A stretch of 39,689 nt of DNA, taken from JAWOFN01 sp046497505 [NCBI: bacterium] (GTDB taxonomy: Bacteria > Blakebacterota > Blakebacteria > Blakebacterales). The notes under the pieces are model-generated. The model was not told where the DNA came from. It did not search any database and was given only the letters and a program-made list of their open reading frames with translations. Location: assembly GCA_046497505.1 (NCBI GenBank), contig JAWOFN010000003.1:1-39689 (forward strand). The letters run 5' to 3'. A program made the translations under genes and the position numbers. Of the stretch, positions 6,324 to 14,687 are shown one piece after another (within the stretch, counting starts at the first letter, position 1; every line of letters starts with the position of its first letter).

Positions 6324-8887
6324 GAGGAGCTCCCCCGGCCGCGGGAGGACGCTCCCCCCTCTTCACCCTGCTCCGGCAGGTCACCGGGCGCAGGATCCGC
6401 CATCAGAAGGTCCGGACCCTCCTCACCGTCCTGGGTGTGGCCCTCGGGGTGGGGGTGGTGGTGGCCATCGAGGTGGCCAACCAGTCCGCCCTCTCCAGCG
6501 TGGACCGGCTCGTCCAGGGGGTGGCCGCTTCCGCCGACCTCCAGCTCTGGGGCCAGGCCGAGAGCCTCCCCGCCTCCGAACTCCCCGCCGTCCTCTCGGT
6601 GCCGGGGGTGGAAGACGCCTACCCGGTGGTGGATGCCCCGACCCGCCGGCCCGGGGCCGACCGGGCGGTGCTGGTCCTGGGGGTGGACCTGACCCGCGAC
6701 CTCGGCCGCCGGGAGTGGGAGGTCGCGGAGGGGGACCCGCTCTCGGTCCTGGCCGACCCCCGGCGTGTCCTGCTCTCCGCGCCCCTGGCCCGGGAGGAGG
6801 GGCTGGCCCGCGGGGACACCCTCCGGCTGACCACCGCACGCGGGGTCGTGGGCTTCGCGGTGGAGGGACGCATCGAGGGGGAGGGCACGACCCGTATCCT
6901 GGGAGGGCGCACGGTGTGGATGGACGTGGGCGCGGCCTCCGCCTGGTTCGGCACCCCGGGCCGGGTCTCCCACATCGACGTCCTCCTGGCCGGGGGGAGC
7001 AGCCGGGACGAGGTGCGGAGGGAGCTGGAGACCCGGTTCCCCGGCTACCGTGTCACCACCCCCGCTTCCCGGGCGGGACAGGTCCAGGAGGTGCTCAGTG
7101 CCTTCCAGGCCAACCTGCGCGTGGTGAGCCTGGTGGCCCTCTTCGTGGGGACCTTCCTGGTCCTCAACACGATGATCACCGCGGTGGTGCAGCAGCGGAA
7201 GGAACTGGGGCTGCTGAAGGCCCTGGGCCTGGAGCGGCGCGGGGTCCTCACGCTGGTGGCGGCCGAGGCCGCCCTCATCGGCGCGGCGGGTTCGGTCCTG
7301 GGCGCGGTCCTGGGTCTGGCCCTGGCCCGGAACGCGGTGCGCCTGACCTCCACCACCGTGAGCCGGGTCTATCTCCTGGTCGACCCATCCGGTGTGGCGG
7401 TCCCTCTCTGGATCCCCGCGGCCGCGGTGCTCCTGGGCATCGGGGCCTCCACCACGGCGGCCCTCATGCCGGCGCTGGAGGCCGCACGGATCCCCCCCGC
7501 CCAGACCCTTCGCAGACCCCCTGTTACCGGACGGGCCCGCAGCCGGCTCCACCGCCTCGGGCTGCTCGCCCTCCCCGCCCTGGCCGCCGCCCTCCTGCTG
7601 AGCACCTGGCGCCCGGCGGGAGAACTCCCCCTGCTGGGCTATCTCGCCGGCCTGCTCGTGCTGGCGGCAGCGGCGCTGGTCGCCCCCGCACTGGTCAGCA
7701 CCGCCGGACGGGCCCTCAGGGGACCCCTGGGACGGACCGCCGGCATCATGGGCCGCATCGGAGCGGACAACCTGGGGCGGCACCTGGGCCGCAGCTCCCT
7801 GGCGGTGACCGCCCTCGCCACGGGCATCGCGCTGGTCATCTGCGTGGGGGCCATGATCCATTCCTTCAAAGGCTCGATCCGGGAGTGGGTGGATGCCAGC
7901 ATCAACAGCGACATCGTCCTCACTGCCGGGGCCCGGTACACCGGCCCCGCCAACGTCCCCCTCCCCCTGGCCTTCGCCGACTCCCTGACCTCGATGCAGG
8001 GGGTGGGATACGTGAACACCTTCCGGCTGGTGGAGGGACGGGTGGACGGGGAGCCGTTCGGCCTGGCCAGCCTCGACCTGGAGCAGTGGCAGCGGGACAA
8101 CCCCCTGCGCTTCGTGTCGGGGGGCCCGGAGCCGGACCACGGTCCGGGGGAGGTGATCGTGAGCCAGAACTTCCGGAGCCGTTTCGGCCGCGGTGTGGGG
8201 GACACGCTCAGCCTGGACACCCCGGCCGGGGCCCGGGCGGTGAGGATCTTCGGTGTGATCCTGGATTTCACGGCGGACCGGGGGGCCCTCTTCCTGGACG
8301 CCGGGACCTACCGGCGCTGGTGGGGGGACGACCGGGTGGACACCTTCGACATCTTCCTCACCGGGGAGACCGCCGCCCCGGCGGTCCAGGAACAGATCCT
8401 GGAGCGCTGGGGAGGAAGGTACGACCTCTTCACCATGCGCCACGACCAGCTCCGCACCGAGATCATCCGGGATGTGGACGCCACCTTCTCGGTGGTCTAC
8501 GCCATGGAGGCCATCGCCGCCCTCATCGCCCTGCTGGGGATCGTCACCACCCTGGCCGCAGCGGCGGTGGACCGGCGCAGGGAACTGGCCATCCTGAGGG
8601 CGGTGGGCACCACCCGGAGACAGCTCGGTTCCAGCGTCGTGCTGGAGGCCGCCTCCCTGGGAGGCGTGGGTGCGCTCCTGGGACTCGCGGCCGGTGTGGG
8701 TCTCTCCTGGGTCCTCATCTACGTGATCCAGTTCCAGTCCACCGGCTGGGTCTTCGACTACCTCTTCCCCTGGCTGCTCGCCGCCCTCGTCATGACGGGT
8801 GCGGTGGCGGCCAGCGCGGCCGCCGGCCTCTACCCCGCCCGGCTGGCGGCCGACACCGACGTCATCGCCGCCCTGGAGTACGAGTGA
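6320..8887 (+). CDS. ABC transporter permease, two FtsX domains (LolC/E-like)
   Basis: An 855-residue inner-membrane permease with a duplicated MacB/FtsX layout. An N-terminal helix (TVLGVALGVGVVVAIEV) leads into a periplasmic core of about 200 residues, then a three-helix FtsX block around residues 260-400 (VSLVALFVGTFLVLNTMITA; RKELGLLKALGL). The second half repeats this: helix LAVTALATGIALVICVG, periplasmic core, and a final FtsX block with RRRELAILRAVGTTRRQLGS and helices to the C-terminus. The LAILRAVG-type coupling helix in both halves is the ATPase contact. It overlaps the ATPase gene by ATGA and the AttH-like gene by TGATG. It is likely to move a lipid or lipoprotein across the periplasm together with the AttH-like protein, but the substrate is unknown. 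Confidence 0.92.
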   Translation: MRGAPPAAGGRSPLFTLLRQVTGRRIRHQKVRTLLTVLGVALGVGVVVAIEVANQSALSSVDRLVQGVAASADLQLWGQAESLPASELPAVLSVPGVEDAYPVVDAPTRRPGADRAVLVLGVDLTRDLGRREWEVAEGDPLSVLADPRRVLLSAPLAREEGLARGDTLRLTTARGVVGFAVEGRIEGEGTTRILGGRTVWMDVGAASAWFGTPGRVSHIDVLLAGGSSRDEVRRELETRFPGYRVTTPASRAGQVQEVLSAFQANLRVVSLVALFVGTFLVLNTMITAVVQQRKELGLLKALGLERRGVLTLVAAEAALIGAAGSVLGAVLGLALARNAVRLTSTTVSRVYLLVDPSGVAVPLWIPAAAVLLGIGASTTAALMPALEAARIPPAQTLRRPPVTGRARSRLHRLGLLALPALAAALLLSTWRPAGELPLLGYLAGLLVLAAAALVAPALVSTAGRALRGPLGRTAGIMGRIGADNLGRHLGRSSLAVTALATGIALVICVGAMIHSFKGSIREWVDASINSDIVLTAGARYTGPANVPLPLAFADSLTSMQGVGYVNTFRLVEGRVDGEPFGLASLDLEQWQRDNPLRFVSGGPEPDHGPGEVIVSQNFRSRFGRGVGDTLSLDTPAGARAVRIFGVILDFTADRGALFLDAGTYRRWWGDDRVDTFDIFLTGETAAPAVQEQILERWGGRYDLFTMRHDQLRTEIIRDVDATFSVVYAMEAIAALIALLGIVTTLAAAAVDRRRELAILRAVGTTRRQLGSSVVLEAASLGGVGALLGLAAGVGLSWVLIYVIQFQSTGWVFDYLFPWLLAALVMTGAVAASAAAGLYPARLAADTDVIAALEYE

Positions 8888-10074
8888 TGGAGGGGTCCCT
8901 CCGCCCGCGCCGAGCCCGCGCACCGTGGGTCCTCCCGGCGATGCTCGCGGCGGTGCTGGCGGCATCCCTCCCCCTCCCCGCCCGGGCCCAGGAGAGGGAG
9001 AGGGACCCCGGGGAGGCGGGGCCCCCCCGGAGCTGGTCCTTCCCCGCCGACCATGCCGCCCATCCCGCGTTCTCCACCGAGTGGTGGTACCTCACCGGCC
9101 ACCTGGAGGGCGCACGGGGAGACCGCTTCGCCGTCCAGGCCGTCTTCTTCCGACAGGCCCTCCCCCGGCGACCCGGGGCCCCGGAGGGGTGGGAACCGCC
9201 GGTCCTCTACCCCGCCCACCTGGCCGTGACCGACCTCCGGGAGGGTACCTTCACCGTGGAGGAGGTCCTGGGCCGGGAACTGGGGGGCGGGGCGGGTGCC
9301 CGGGAGGATACCCTCGATGTCCGCACCCGGGGGTGGTCGCTCCGGGCCCGCCCGGACGGCACCTGGCGGCTCCGGGCCGGCCGTCTCGACCCGGATGCCG
9401 GCGGCACCGGCCTCGATCTGCTGCTCACCCCCCGGGAGGGACCCCTCCTCCACGGAGAGGGGGGCTACAGCGTGAAGGACCCGGGGGCGGGGCAGACCGC
9501 AGCCTCCTGGTACTACAGCATCCCCCGGGTGGGCGCCCGGGGCCGTCTCGTGAGAGGGGGCGGGGAAGAGCGGGTGGAGGGGGTCCTCTGGTTCGACCAC
9601 GAGTTCTTCAGCACCGGCATCCTCACCGCCCTGGAGGGATGGGACTGGTTCGGCCTGCGGCTGGACGAGGGGGGCTCGCTCATGGTCGCCCGCGTGCGCT
9701 CCGGGGGGAGGGAGCATCTCTGGGGCACCTGGCGCGGTCCCGACGGAGAGGTCCGGACCCTGGAGGAGGGTGAGATACGCCTGGAGCCCCGCCGCTGGTG
9801 GACCTCACCCGACGGCAGGGCGCGCTACCCGGTGGCCTGGTATCTGGAGGCCCTCCCCGCCGGGGTGGAGGCGGTGGTCTCCGCCGACCTGCCCGCCTCG
9901 GAGCTGCGTACCGAGCGCTCGGTGCTGACCCGATACTGGGAGGGGAGTGTGAGGGTGCGCCGGGCCGGGGCCCCGGAAGGAGCGGGCCGCATCGGAGAGG
10001 GCTTCCTGGAGATGACCGGCTACGCCGGCCCTATCCATCCTCCGGACGGGAGGCCACCCGGGGGGTCTCGCTGA
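8887..10074 (+). CDS. AttH/CrtC-like lipocalin-fold secreted protein
   Basis: A 395-residue protein with a signal peptide (VLPAMLAAVLAASLPLPARA, cleaved before QERE). Recognisable AttH/CrtC (carotenoid 1,2-hydratase-like) motifs follow: HPAFSTEWWYLTGHL near residue 60, SWYYSIPRV, GVLWFDHEFFSTG in the middle, and GEGFLEMTGYAGPI at the end. The WWY and FDHEF motifs are the family signature. Homologues are widely found behind a LolD-like ATPase and FtsX permease, as here, where TGATG couples it to the permease. There are no carotenoid genes nearby, so hydratase activity on carotenoids is unlikely; a hydrophobic-ligand carrier or hydrolase is more plausible. The C-terminal 44 bases overlap the convergent phosphatase gene. 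Confidence 0.87.
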   Translation: MEGSLRPRRARAPWVLPAMLAAVLAASLPLPARAQERERDPGEAGPPRSWSFPADHAAHPAFSTEWWYLTGHLEGARGDRFAVQAVFFRQALPRRPGAPEGWEPPVLYPAHLAVTDLREGTFTVEEVLGRELGGGAGAREDTLDVRTRGWSLRARPDGTWRLRAGRLDPDAGGTGLDLLLTPREGPLLHGEGGYSVKDPGAGQTAASWYYSIPRVGARGRLVRGGGEERVEGVLWFDHEFFSTGILTALEGWDWFGLRLDEGGSLMVARVRSGGREHLWGTWRGPDGEVRTLEEGEIRLEPRRWWTSPDGRARYPVAWYLEALPAGVEAVVSADLPASELRTERSVLTRYWEGSVRVRRAGAPEGAGRIGEGFLEMTGYAGPIHPPDGRPPGGSR

Positions 10075-10711
10075 GAGGTGCTCTCATGTGGTTGGTCTGG
10101 TTCAGCAATACCAGCTGCCACGAGCCCGAAGGACGCCGCCGGATCACCGTGAGGGAGGAGTTGTCCACCTGGAAGCGGTAGCGCTCGGCCATGCTCAGGT
10201 CGACGATGCGGCAGACCGCCCCCCGGATCGGTCCCGAGTGGGTGAAGACCCCCACCGTCTCACCGGTGTGCTCGTCGGCGATCGCCTCCAGTCCCGCCCA
10301 GCTCCGGTCCTGCATCTCTCTCAGGCTCTCGCCCCCTCCCCGGGCCACCTTCTCCTCGTCCGCACGCCACGCCTCCAGCTCCCCCGGGTGGTCCTCCTCG
10401 ATCTCCCCCACGGTCAGCCCCTCCCACGCCCCGTAGCTGCACTCCCGAAGCCCCTCACGGCTCTCCAGCTCCCCCCCCAGCTCCTCCGCGGCGGCCTCGG
10501 CCATCTCCCGGGCCCGGATCAGGTCGCTGGTGTAGAGGGCGGCGGGGGCCCATCCGCGGAGGGCCTCCACCGTAGGGCGTATGGCGGCCCGCCCCTCCTC
10601 GTTCAGGGGGGTGTCGGCATGCCCCTGGAACCGGTACTGGCTGTTCCAGTCGGTCTGCGCGTGTCGGATGAGGACCAGGTAGGTGCTCCGGTCGGCGGGG
10701 TCGACGCTCAT
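10031..10711 (-). CDS. histidine phosphatase family protein (phosphoglycerate mutase-like/CobC-like)
   Basis: A 226-residue branch-1 histidine phosphatase. The nucleophile motif is LIRHAQTDWN (usually RHGxT; here RHAQT), followed by the family-typical RFQGHADTPLNEEGR. The proton-donor Glu is in ECSYGAWEG, and the second catalytic His is in VFTHSGPIR. The lack of the PGM-specific insertions argues for a phosphatase rather than a mutase; alpha-ribazole phosphatase or phosphoserine phosphatase are typical activities but cannot be chosen. The start overlaps the stop of endonuclease III by 4 bases, so the two genes are translationally coupled. The C-terminal ~14 residues overlap the convergent AttH-like gene. 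Confidence 0.88.
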   Translation of the reverse strand: MSVDPADRSTYLVLIRHAQTDWNSQYRFQGHADTPLNEEGRAAIRPTVEALRGWAPAALYTSDLIRAREMAEAAAEELGGELESREGLRECSYGAWEGLTVGEIEEDHPGELEAWRADEEKVARGGGESLREMQDRSWAGLEAIADEHTGETVGVFTHSGPIRGAVCRIVDLSMAERYRFQVDNSSLTVIRRRPSGSWQLVLLNQTNHMRAPLSETPRVASRPEDG

Positions 10712-11409
10712 GGGCCTGCTTCCTCTGCGGCGGGGATCACCTCTTCCCGGTAGAACCGGCAGAGGTCGATGATGGGACAGCGGGCGCAGTCCGGCTTCCG
10801 GGCGCTGCAGACCCGCCTGCCGTGGAAGATCACGGCACTGGAGAAATCGAACCAGATGACCTCGGGGAGCAGCTCGCCCAGGTCGCGTTCGATCTTCACC
10901 GGGTCGGCCTCGTCGGTGAGACCGGTGCGCCGGCTCAGCCGCTTCACATGGGTGTCCACCGTGATGCCGGGATGCCCCCAGGCCCCTCCGCGGACCACGT
11001 TCGCGGTCTTGCGCCCCACCCCTCGGAGAGCGATGAGGGCATCCATGTCCCGGGGGACCTCCCCCCCGTGCTCCTCCACGATGTCGCGGCAGGCGGACTG
11101 GATCGACTGTGCCTTCTGACGGTAGAAACCGGTGGAGTGGATGATCTCCTCGATCTCCTCACGGTCCGCCCCGGCCAGGGCCCGGGCGTCGGGGAGACGC
11201 TCGAAGAGCACCGGGGTGACCCGGTTCACCCGCTCGTCGGTGCACTGGGCGGAGAGGATGGCGGCCACCAGGAGCTGGAGGGGGTCGGAGAACTCCAGGG
11301 CCACTCTCGCGTCGGGGTGGAGGTCGAAGAGCCGGGCCGCGATCTCCCGGGCCCTCTCCGACCGCTGCTGCGTCGTCTCGTCCGAGAAGGGTCGTTTTCT
11401 GGAGGCCAT
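10708..11409 (-). CDS. nth: endonuclease III (DNA glycosylase/AP lyase)
   Basis: A 233-residue base-excision repair enzyme that removes oxidised pyrimidines and nicks at the abasic site. The helix-hairpin-helix LRGVGRKTANVV holds catalytic Lys134, and catalytic Asp152 is in VDTHVKRLSRRTGL; the 18-residue spacing equals that of E. coli Lys120/Asp138. The C-terminal 4Fe-4S loop is intact: Cys201, 208, 211 and 217 (Cx6Cx2Cx5C). ATG 11409 is only 9 bases from a CATAAT element on the minus strand (11423-11418), so the mRNA may have a very short or no leader. It is first in a two-gene unit with the histidine phosphatase. Confidence 0.96.
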   Translation of the reverse strand: MASRKRPFSDETTQQRSERAREIAARLFDLHPDARVALEFSDPLQLLVAAILSAQCTDERVNRVTPVLFERLPDARALAGADREEIEEIIHSTGFYRQKAQSIQSACRDIVEEHGGEVPRDMDALIALRGVGRKTANVVRGGAWGHPGITVDTHVKRLSRRTGLTDEADPVKIERDLGELLPEVIWFDFSSAVIFHGRRVCSARKPDCARCPIIDLCRFYREEVIPAAEEAGP

Positions 11410-11523
11410 GGGTGTAAATTATGCAGGGACCGGCCGACGTCCAGTGCCGGGCGGGGAGGAAGGTCCCCGCACGAGGGGGCTAAACGGGCCCCACGGAGCG
11501 GCCGTCTAAGCCACAGAGCGTAT

Positions 11524-12093
11524 ATGGGACAGAGAGAAGAGCATAAGCAGGGCCCCGGACCGGACGACGAGGAACTGGTCCGCCGCGTCCTGGACGGGCA
11601 GCAGGAGGCCTACCAGGTCCTGGTCGAACGCCACTGGTCGATGGTCTACAGCGTGGTCCGGCGTATCGCCGAGCGTCACGACGACGCGGTGGACGTGACC
11701 CAGGAGGCCTTCGTACGGGCCTACGAACACCTGGAGGACTTCGCCCGGGAGAGCAAGTTCACCACCTGGCTCCTCCGGGTGGCCACCAACTACGCCCTGG
11801 ACATGAAGCGCCGAAAGCGGGCCCGACAGCGGCTCCAGGTCCACGTCCCCGTATACGGCCACGCGGCGCCCCCCGACGCCCCGGCCATGGCCCGTGAGCT
11901 GGAGAGCCGCCTGGGCGAGGCCCTGAGGGAGCTCACCCACCACCAGCGCATGGCCCTGGTCCTGAAGGTGGTCCACGGCATGAGTACCCCCGAGGTGTCA
12001 GGGATCCTGGGCTGTTCGGAGGGCACGGTCCGGGTCCACCTGCACCAGGCCCGCAAGATCCTGCGGGAGAACTGGGGGGGGTGGCGGTCGTGA
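11524..12093 (+). CDS. ECF RNA polymerase sigma factor (second)
   Basis: A 189-residue ECF sigma: sigma2 (VLVERHWSMVYSVVRRI, then DVTQEAFVRAYEHLEDF and FTTWLLRVATNYALD) and sigma4 (LTHHQRMALVLKVVHGMS, then TPEVSGILGCSEGTVRVHLH). ATG 11524 is the first start that fits the family length; the frame stays open far upstream, but that part is antisense to nth. No strong ribosome site is visible. A CGTCTAA sequence (11503-11509) resembles an ECF-type -10, which could mean autoregulation, though no convincing -35 accompanies it. The gene ends in GTGA, overlapping the start of the anti-sigma gene. Confidence 0.92.
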   Translation: MGQREEHKQGPGPDDEELVRRVLDGQQEAYQVLVERHWSMVYSVVRRIAERHDDAVDVTQEAFVRAYEHLEDFARESKFTTWLLRVATNYALDMKRRKRARQRLQVHVPVYGHAAPPDAPAMARELESRLGEALRELTHHQRMALVLKVVHGMSTPEVSGILGCSEGTVRVHLHQARKILRENWGGWRS

Positions 12094-12665
12094 GCCCCTA
12101 CCGCCGGCCCGTATACGGACGTGCCGACTCATCCTTCGTCTGCCGCTACGTGGAGCGTACCCTGGGACAGCTGGGCGAGGAGGCCCTGGGGCTCCCCCTG
12201 GTCGCCCGGCATCTCTCCACCTGCCCGGCCTGCAGGGCCCAGCGCAGGCGCGTCGCCCGCCTGGACCGCGCCCTCAAGGACTCCCTGACGGCGGAGACGC
12301 CTCCCTTCTATCCGGGACGCTGGGAAGAGATCCGCGACCGCCTCGGCATCCCCGCCCCGGAGGACCCCGATGGCCCGGGAGGCCCCGGCATCGCCGCTCC
12401 TCTCCCCCGGGGCCGGAGGGGGCCCCGCCTGGCCTTTGCCCTGGCCGCCCTGCTGGTCATGCTGGGCGGCGCCTGGCTGCTGGACCACCCTCCCCCGTCC
12501 GCCCCGCCCGCACCCGAGGTGGCACCGGGTGTACGCGTCACGGGGGCCGAGGTGCAGGGACACGAAGCGGTCGTAACGGTGGAGCCGGAACCGGGTGAGG
12601 ACGGGACGGTCTACATGTGGATCGAGCCTGCCGAACCCGACGTCATCATCGGACCGGAACAGTGA
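12090..12665 (+). CDS. zinc-finger anti-sigma factor (second)
   Basis: A 191-residue protein starting at GTG 12090 inside the sigma stop (GTGA). The N-terminal half has the ZAS pattern Hx3CxxC (ARHLSTCPACRAQRRR). After a Pro/Gly linker comes one membrane helix (LAFALAALLVMLGGAWLLD), then a periplasmic tail of about 60 residues that ends in an acidic beta-rich piece (GHEAVVTVEPEPGEDGTVYM). It should bind the upstream sigma. The downstream gene again begins at a GTGA overlap, so all three proteins are made together. Confidence 0.85.
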   Translation: MSPYRRPVYGRADSSFVCRYVERTLGQLGEEALGLPLVARHLSTCPACRAQRRRVARLDRALKDSLTAETPPFYPGRWEEIRDRLGIPAPEDPDGPGGPGIAAPLPRGRRGPRLAFALAALLVMLGGAWLLDHPPPSAPPAPEVAPGVRVTGAEVQGHEAVVTVEPEPGEDGTVYMWIEPAEPDVIIGPEQ

Positions 12666-13801
12666 GCATCCGCCGCCGGGACACGCATCGCAGGGACCTG
12701 CTCCCCCTCCTCCTGCTCCTCCTCGTCCTCCCCGGACCCCTCTCCTCTTCGCCGGCGGGAGCGTACCCGGCGGACCAGGACCTGCAGTCGGAGACACGCG
12801 GACGCCTGCCCGTCTCGGAGACCGTCACCTCCCCTGCGCCCCGAAAGGGTCCCGGAGACCGCACCGGACTCTTCACCATGAACCGCGTGCGTCTCTTCGT
12901 CATCGCCGCCCGGCAGGGCCGCGAGCGGGTCATCCTCCCCCCCATGGCCGGTGACAGGCCCGCCCCGGTCATGAACGAGGCGGTGGACAGCGTCATCCGC
13001 GCGGTGGAGCGGATCCGCAGGCGCTACCCCTACGACGACCTCCATGTGGTGAGCCAGTCGCAGTACCTGCTCCAGGTCTACCGCGGCACCTCCGGCGGCT
13101 TCCTCTACCACCTCGTGGAGGACCCGGGGGCCGTGAGCTGCTCCTCGGAGGAGTACCGGGGCGAGCTGGACGCCCGGGAGCAGGAGCGGGAGGGGGAACT
13201 GGCCATGGACCTCCGGGTCCTGCGGGAAGAGGAGTCCCTCTTCGAGGTCTCCCTGCTGCTGGATCCCGGCCGGACCCTGGTGCTGGGGAAGGACATGGAT
13301 GGCGGCGGGGCCCTCTTCGCCGTCCTGACCCTGGACCGCCCCGGCTCACCCCGCCTGCCGACCGACGGCGGGTCCGCCCTCGTCGCCTCCCGGGAGGGAT
13401 CGCGGGAGTCCGGCGACGGGATGAGCGGCCCCCCTCCCGCCGCGGCATCGGGCGGGGAGACCGGGGGTACCGCCACCGGAGCAGAGGACGACCGTATCTA
13501 CGAGAAGTGGGACGAGGCACCCCGGCTGGTGGACTACGTCCAGCCGGAATACCCCGGCATCGCGCGCAAGGCGGGTGTGGAGGGTACGGTCACCCTCCAC
13601 CTGGTGGTCGACCGGGACGGTGGGGTGGAAGAGGTCCAGGTCTTCCGGGCCACACCCCGGCTCATCTTCGACCGTTCGGCCAGGGAGGCGGTCCGGGAAT
13701 GGCGCTACGAGCCGGCCCGGGTGGACGGGCGCCCGGTCCGGTCCCGCATCAGCCAGACCCTCCGCTTCGTCCTGAACGACCCCGACGGCGGGCACGACTG
13801 A
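12662..13801 (+). CDS. secreted TonB C-terminal-domain protein of the sigma/anti-sigma operon
   Basis: A 379-residue protein from GTG 12662, which overlaps the anti-sigma stop as GTGA. It begins with an Arg-rich N-terminus and a hydrophobic signal or anchor (LLPLLLLLLVLPGPLSSSPA). The middle (about residues 60-230) is a beta-rich region with YLLQVYRGTSGGFLYHL and SLFEVSLLLDPGRTLVLGK; it recalls secretin-associated N-domains, but no family is certain. A Ser/Gly/Thr linker leads to a clear TonB_C domain: YVQPEYPGIARKAGVEGTV, LHLVVDRDGGVEEVQVFR, REAVREWRYEPARVDGRPV. No long Pro/Lys spanning region like that of TonB is present, so it may work as a periplasmic adaptor rather than a canonical TonB. 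Confidence 0.82.
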   Translation: MSIRRRDTHRRDLLPLLLLLLVLPGPLSSSPAGAYPADQDLQSETRGRLPVSETVTSPAPRKGPGDRTGLFTMNRVRLFVIAARQGRERVILPPMAGDRPAPVMNEAVDSVIRAVERIRRRYPYDDLHVVSQSQYLLQVYRGTSGGFLYHLVEDPGAVSCSSEEYRGELDAREQEREGELAMDLRVLREEESLFEVSLLLDPGRTLVLGKDMDGGGALFAVLTLDRPGSPRLPTDGGSALVASREGSRESGDGMSGPPPAAASGGETGGTATGAEDDRIYEKWDEAPRLVDYVQPEYPGIARKAGVEGTVTLHLVVDRDGGVEEVQVFRATPRLIFDRSAREAVREWRYEPARVDGRPVRSRISQTLRFVLNDPDGGHD

Positions 13802-13810
13802 ACCCTTCCC

Positions 13811-14686
13811 TCAGCCCGGCGGCACCTCGTCGTCGAAGGGCTCCCGGAGCTCACCCTTCACGGTGAGTCCCGGCCGGTGGACACGGACCGCGACCGGACG
13901 CCGGGCCGATGCCCGTTCGATCCAGAAGGTCACCTCCGAGGACTCGCGCACCAGTTCCTGCGTCACGTAATCGGTGATCCGCTCCTCCTCCCCCGCCTCC
14001 CCGTCCGTCCGCCGGAAGGTGCAGAGGACCTTCCAGGTGGCGAACCGGCGGCCGAGGGCCTTCCGCTCCTCCTCCCTCTCCTTCTCCATGGTCAGTTCCC
14101 ACCGCCGCCCGTCCACGACCAGGGGCAGCACCGCCGAGGTGATGCGCTCCCAGTCCGCGTAGCGCACGTACCAGAGGGCGGCGAAGAGGTTGTACACATC
14201 CGCCGGGGCCCGGCTCACCTCGACGGTGTCCGGCCTGCCTTCGGCCCGGTAGCTCTCCGGGACCGGGGGGAGACCGCCGGGGTCGAGACGTCCGCCCTCC
14301 GCACCCGGCCCTCCGGGTCCCCGCCGCCCGTACCAGACCAGGCGGCGGTAGCGCCTGCCCCGCTCGTCGACCTCCCGCTCGTATCCTTCGGGCAGGAAAC
14401 CGCCGGGGAGCAGGCGGGTGGTATAGGCGTTCCCGATGTGGAAGAAGGTCTCCCAGAAGGCGGTGGTTCGGGCGGTCCCCCGGACCGTCCATGCCCCGGC
14501 CCCTCCGGGACGGGACTCCTCCAGCAGGGCCCGGGCCACGGGGACCCCCAGGAAGGTGATGGTGTAGGCGAGGCGCTGCACGCCCGGGGGCTTGGGCTGC
14601 AGCTCGGACGAAGGGGGAGGCTCACCTCCCCCCAGCAGGAGCGGGAGGAGGAGGGCGATTGGCAGGCTTCGCCTTACGCGGTGCAC
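13811..14686 (-). CDS. DUF3108-like secreted protein
   Basis: A 291-residue protein with an N-terminal signal peptide (SLPIALLLPLLLGGGEPPP). A beta-rich body carries hallmarks of the DUF3108 family: LAYTITFLGVPVARALLE, then FFHIGNAYTTRLLPGGFLPE, then VYNLFAALWYVRYADWE. Members are periplasmic or outer-membrane-associated proteins of unknown function. The start is a GTG one base after the stop of the Wzi-like gene (TGA-C-GTG), so it is co-translated with it. The stop lies 9 bases from the stop of the TonB_C gene on the opposite strand. Confidence 0.75.
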   Translation of the reverse strand: MHRVRRSLPIALLLPLLLGGGEPPPSSELQPKPPGVQRLAYTITFLGVPVARALLEESRPGGAGAWTVRGTARTTAFWETFFHIGNAYTTRLLPGGFLPEGYEREVDERGRRYRRLVWYGRRGPGGPGAEGGRLDPGGLPPVPESYRAEGRPDTVEVSRAPADVYNLFAALWYVRYADWERITSAVLPLVVDGRRWELTMEKEREEERKALGRRFATWKVLCTFRRTDGEAGEEERITDYVTQELVRESSEVTFWIERASARRPVAVRVHRPGLTVKGELREPFDDEVPPG

Positions 14687-14687
14687 G

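Noticed and set aside
6259-8886. Long plus-strand frame continuous with the AttH-like gene
   Set aside because: The part before ATG 8887 is a Gly/Pro/Arg shadow of the permease in another frame. Only 8887-10074 shows real protein motifs.
5912-8965. 1017-codon open frame on the minus strand
   Set aside because: It is the shadow of the ABC permease; composition is Gly/Pro/His/Arg-rich with no domain.
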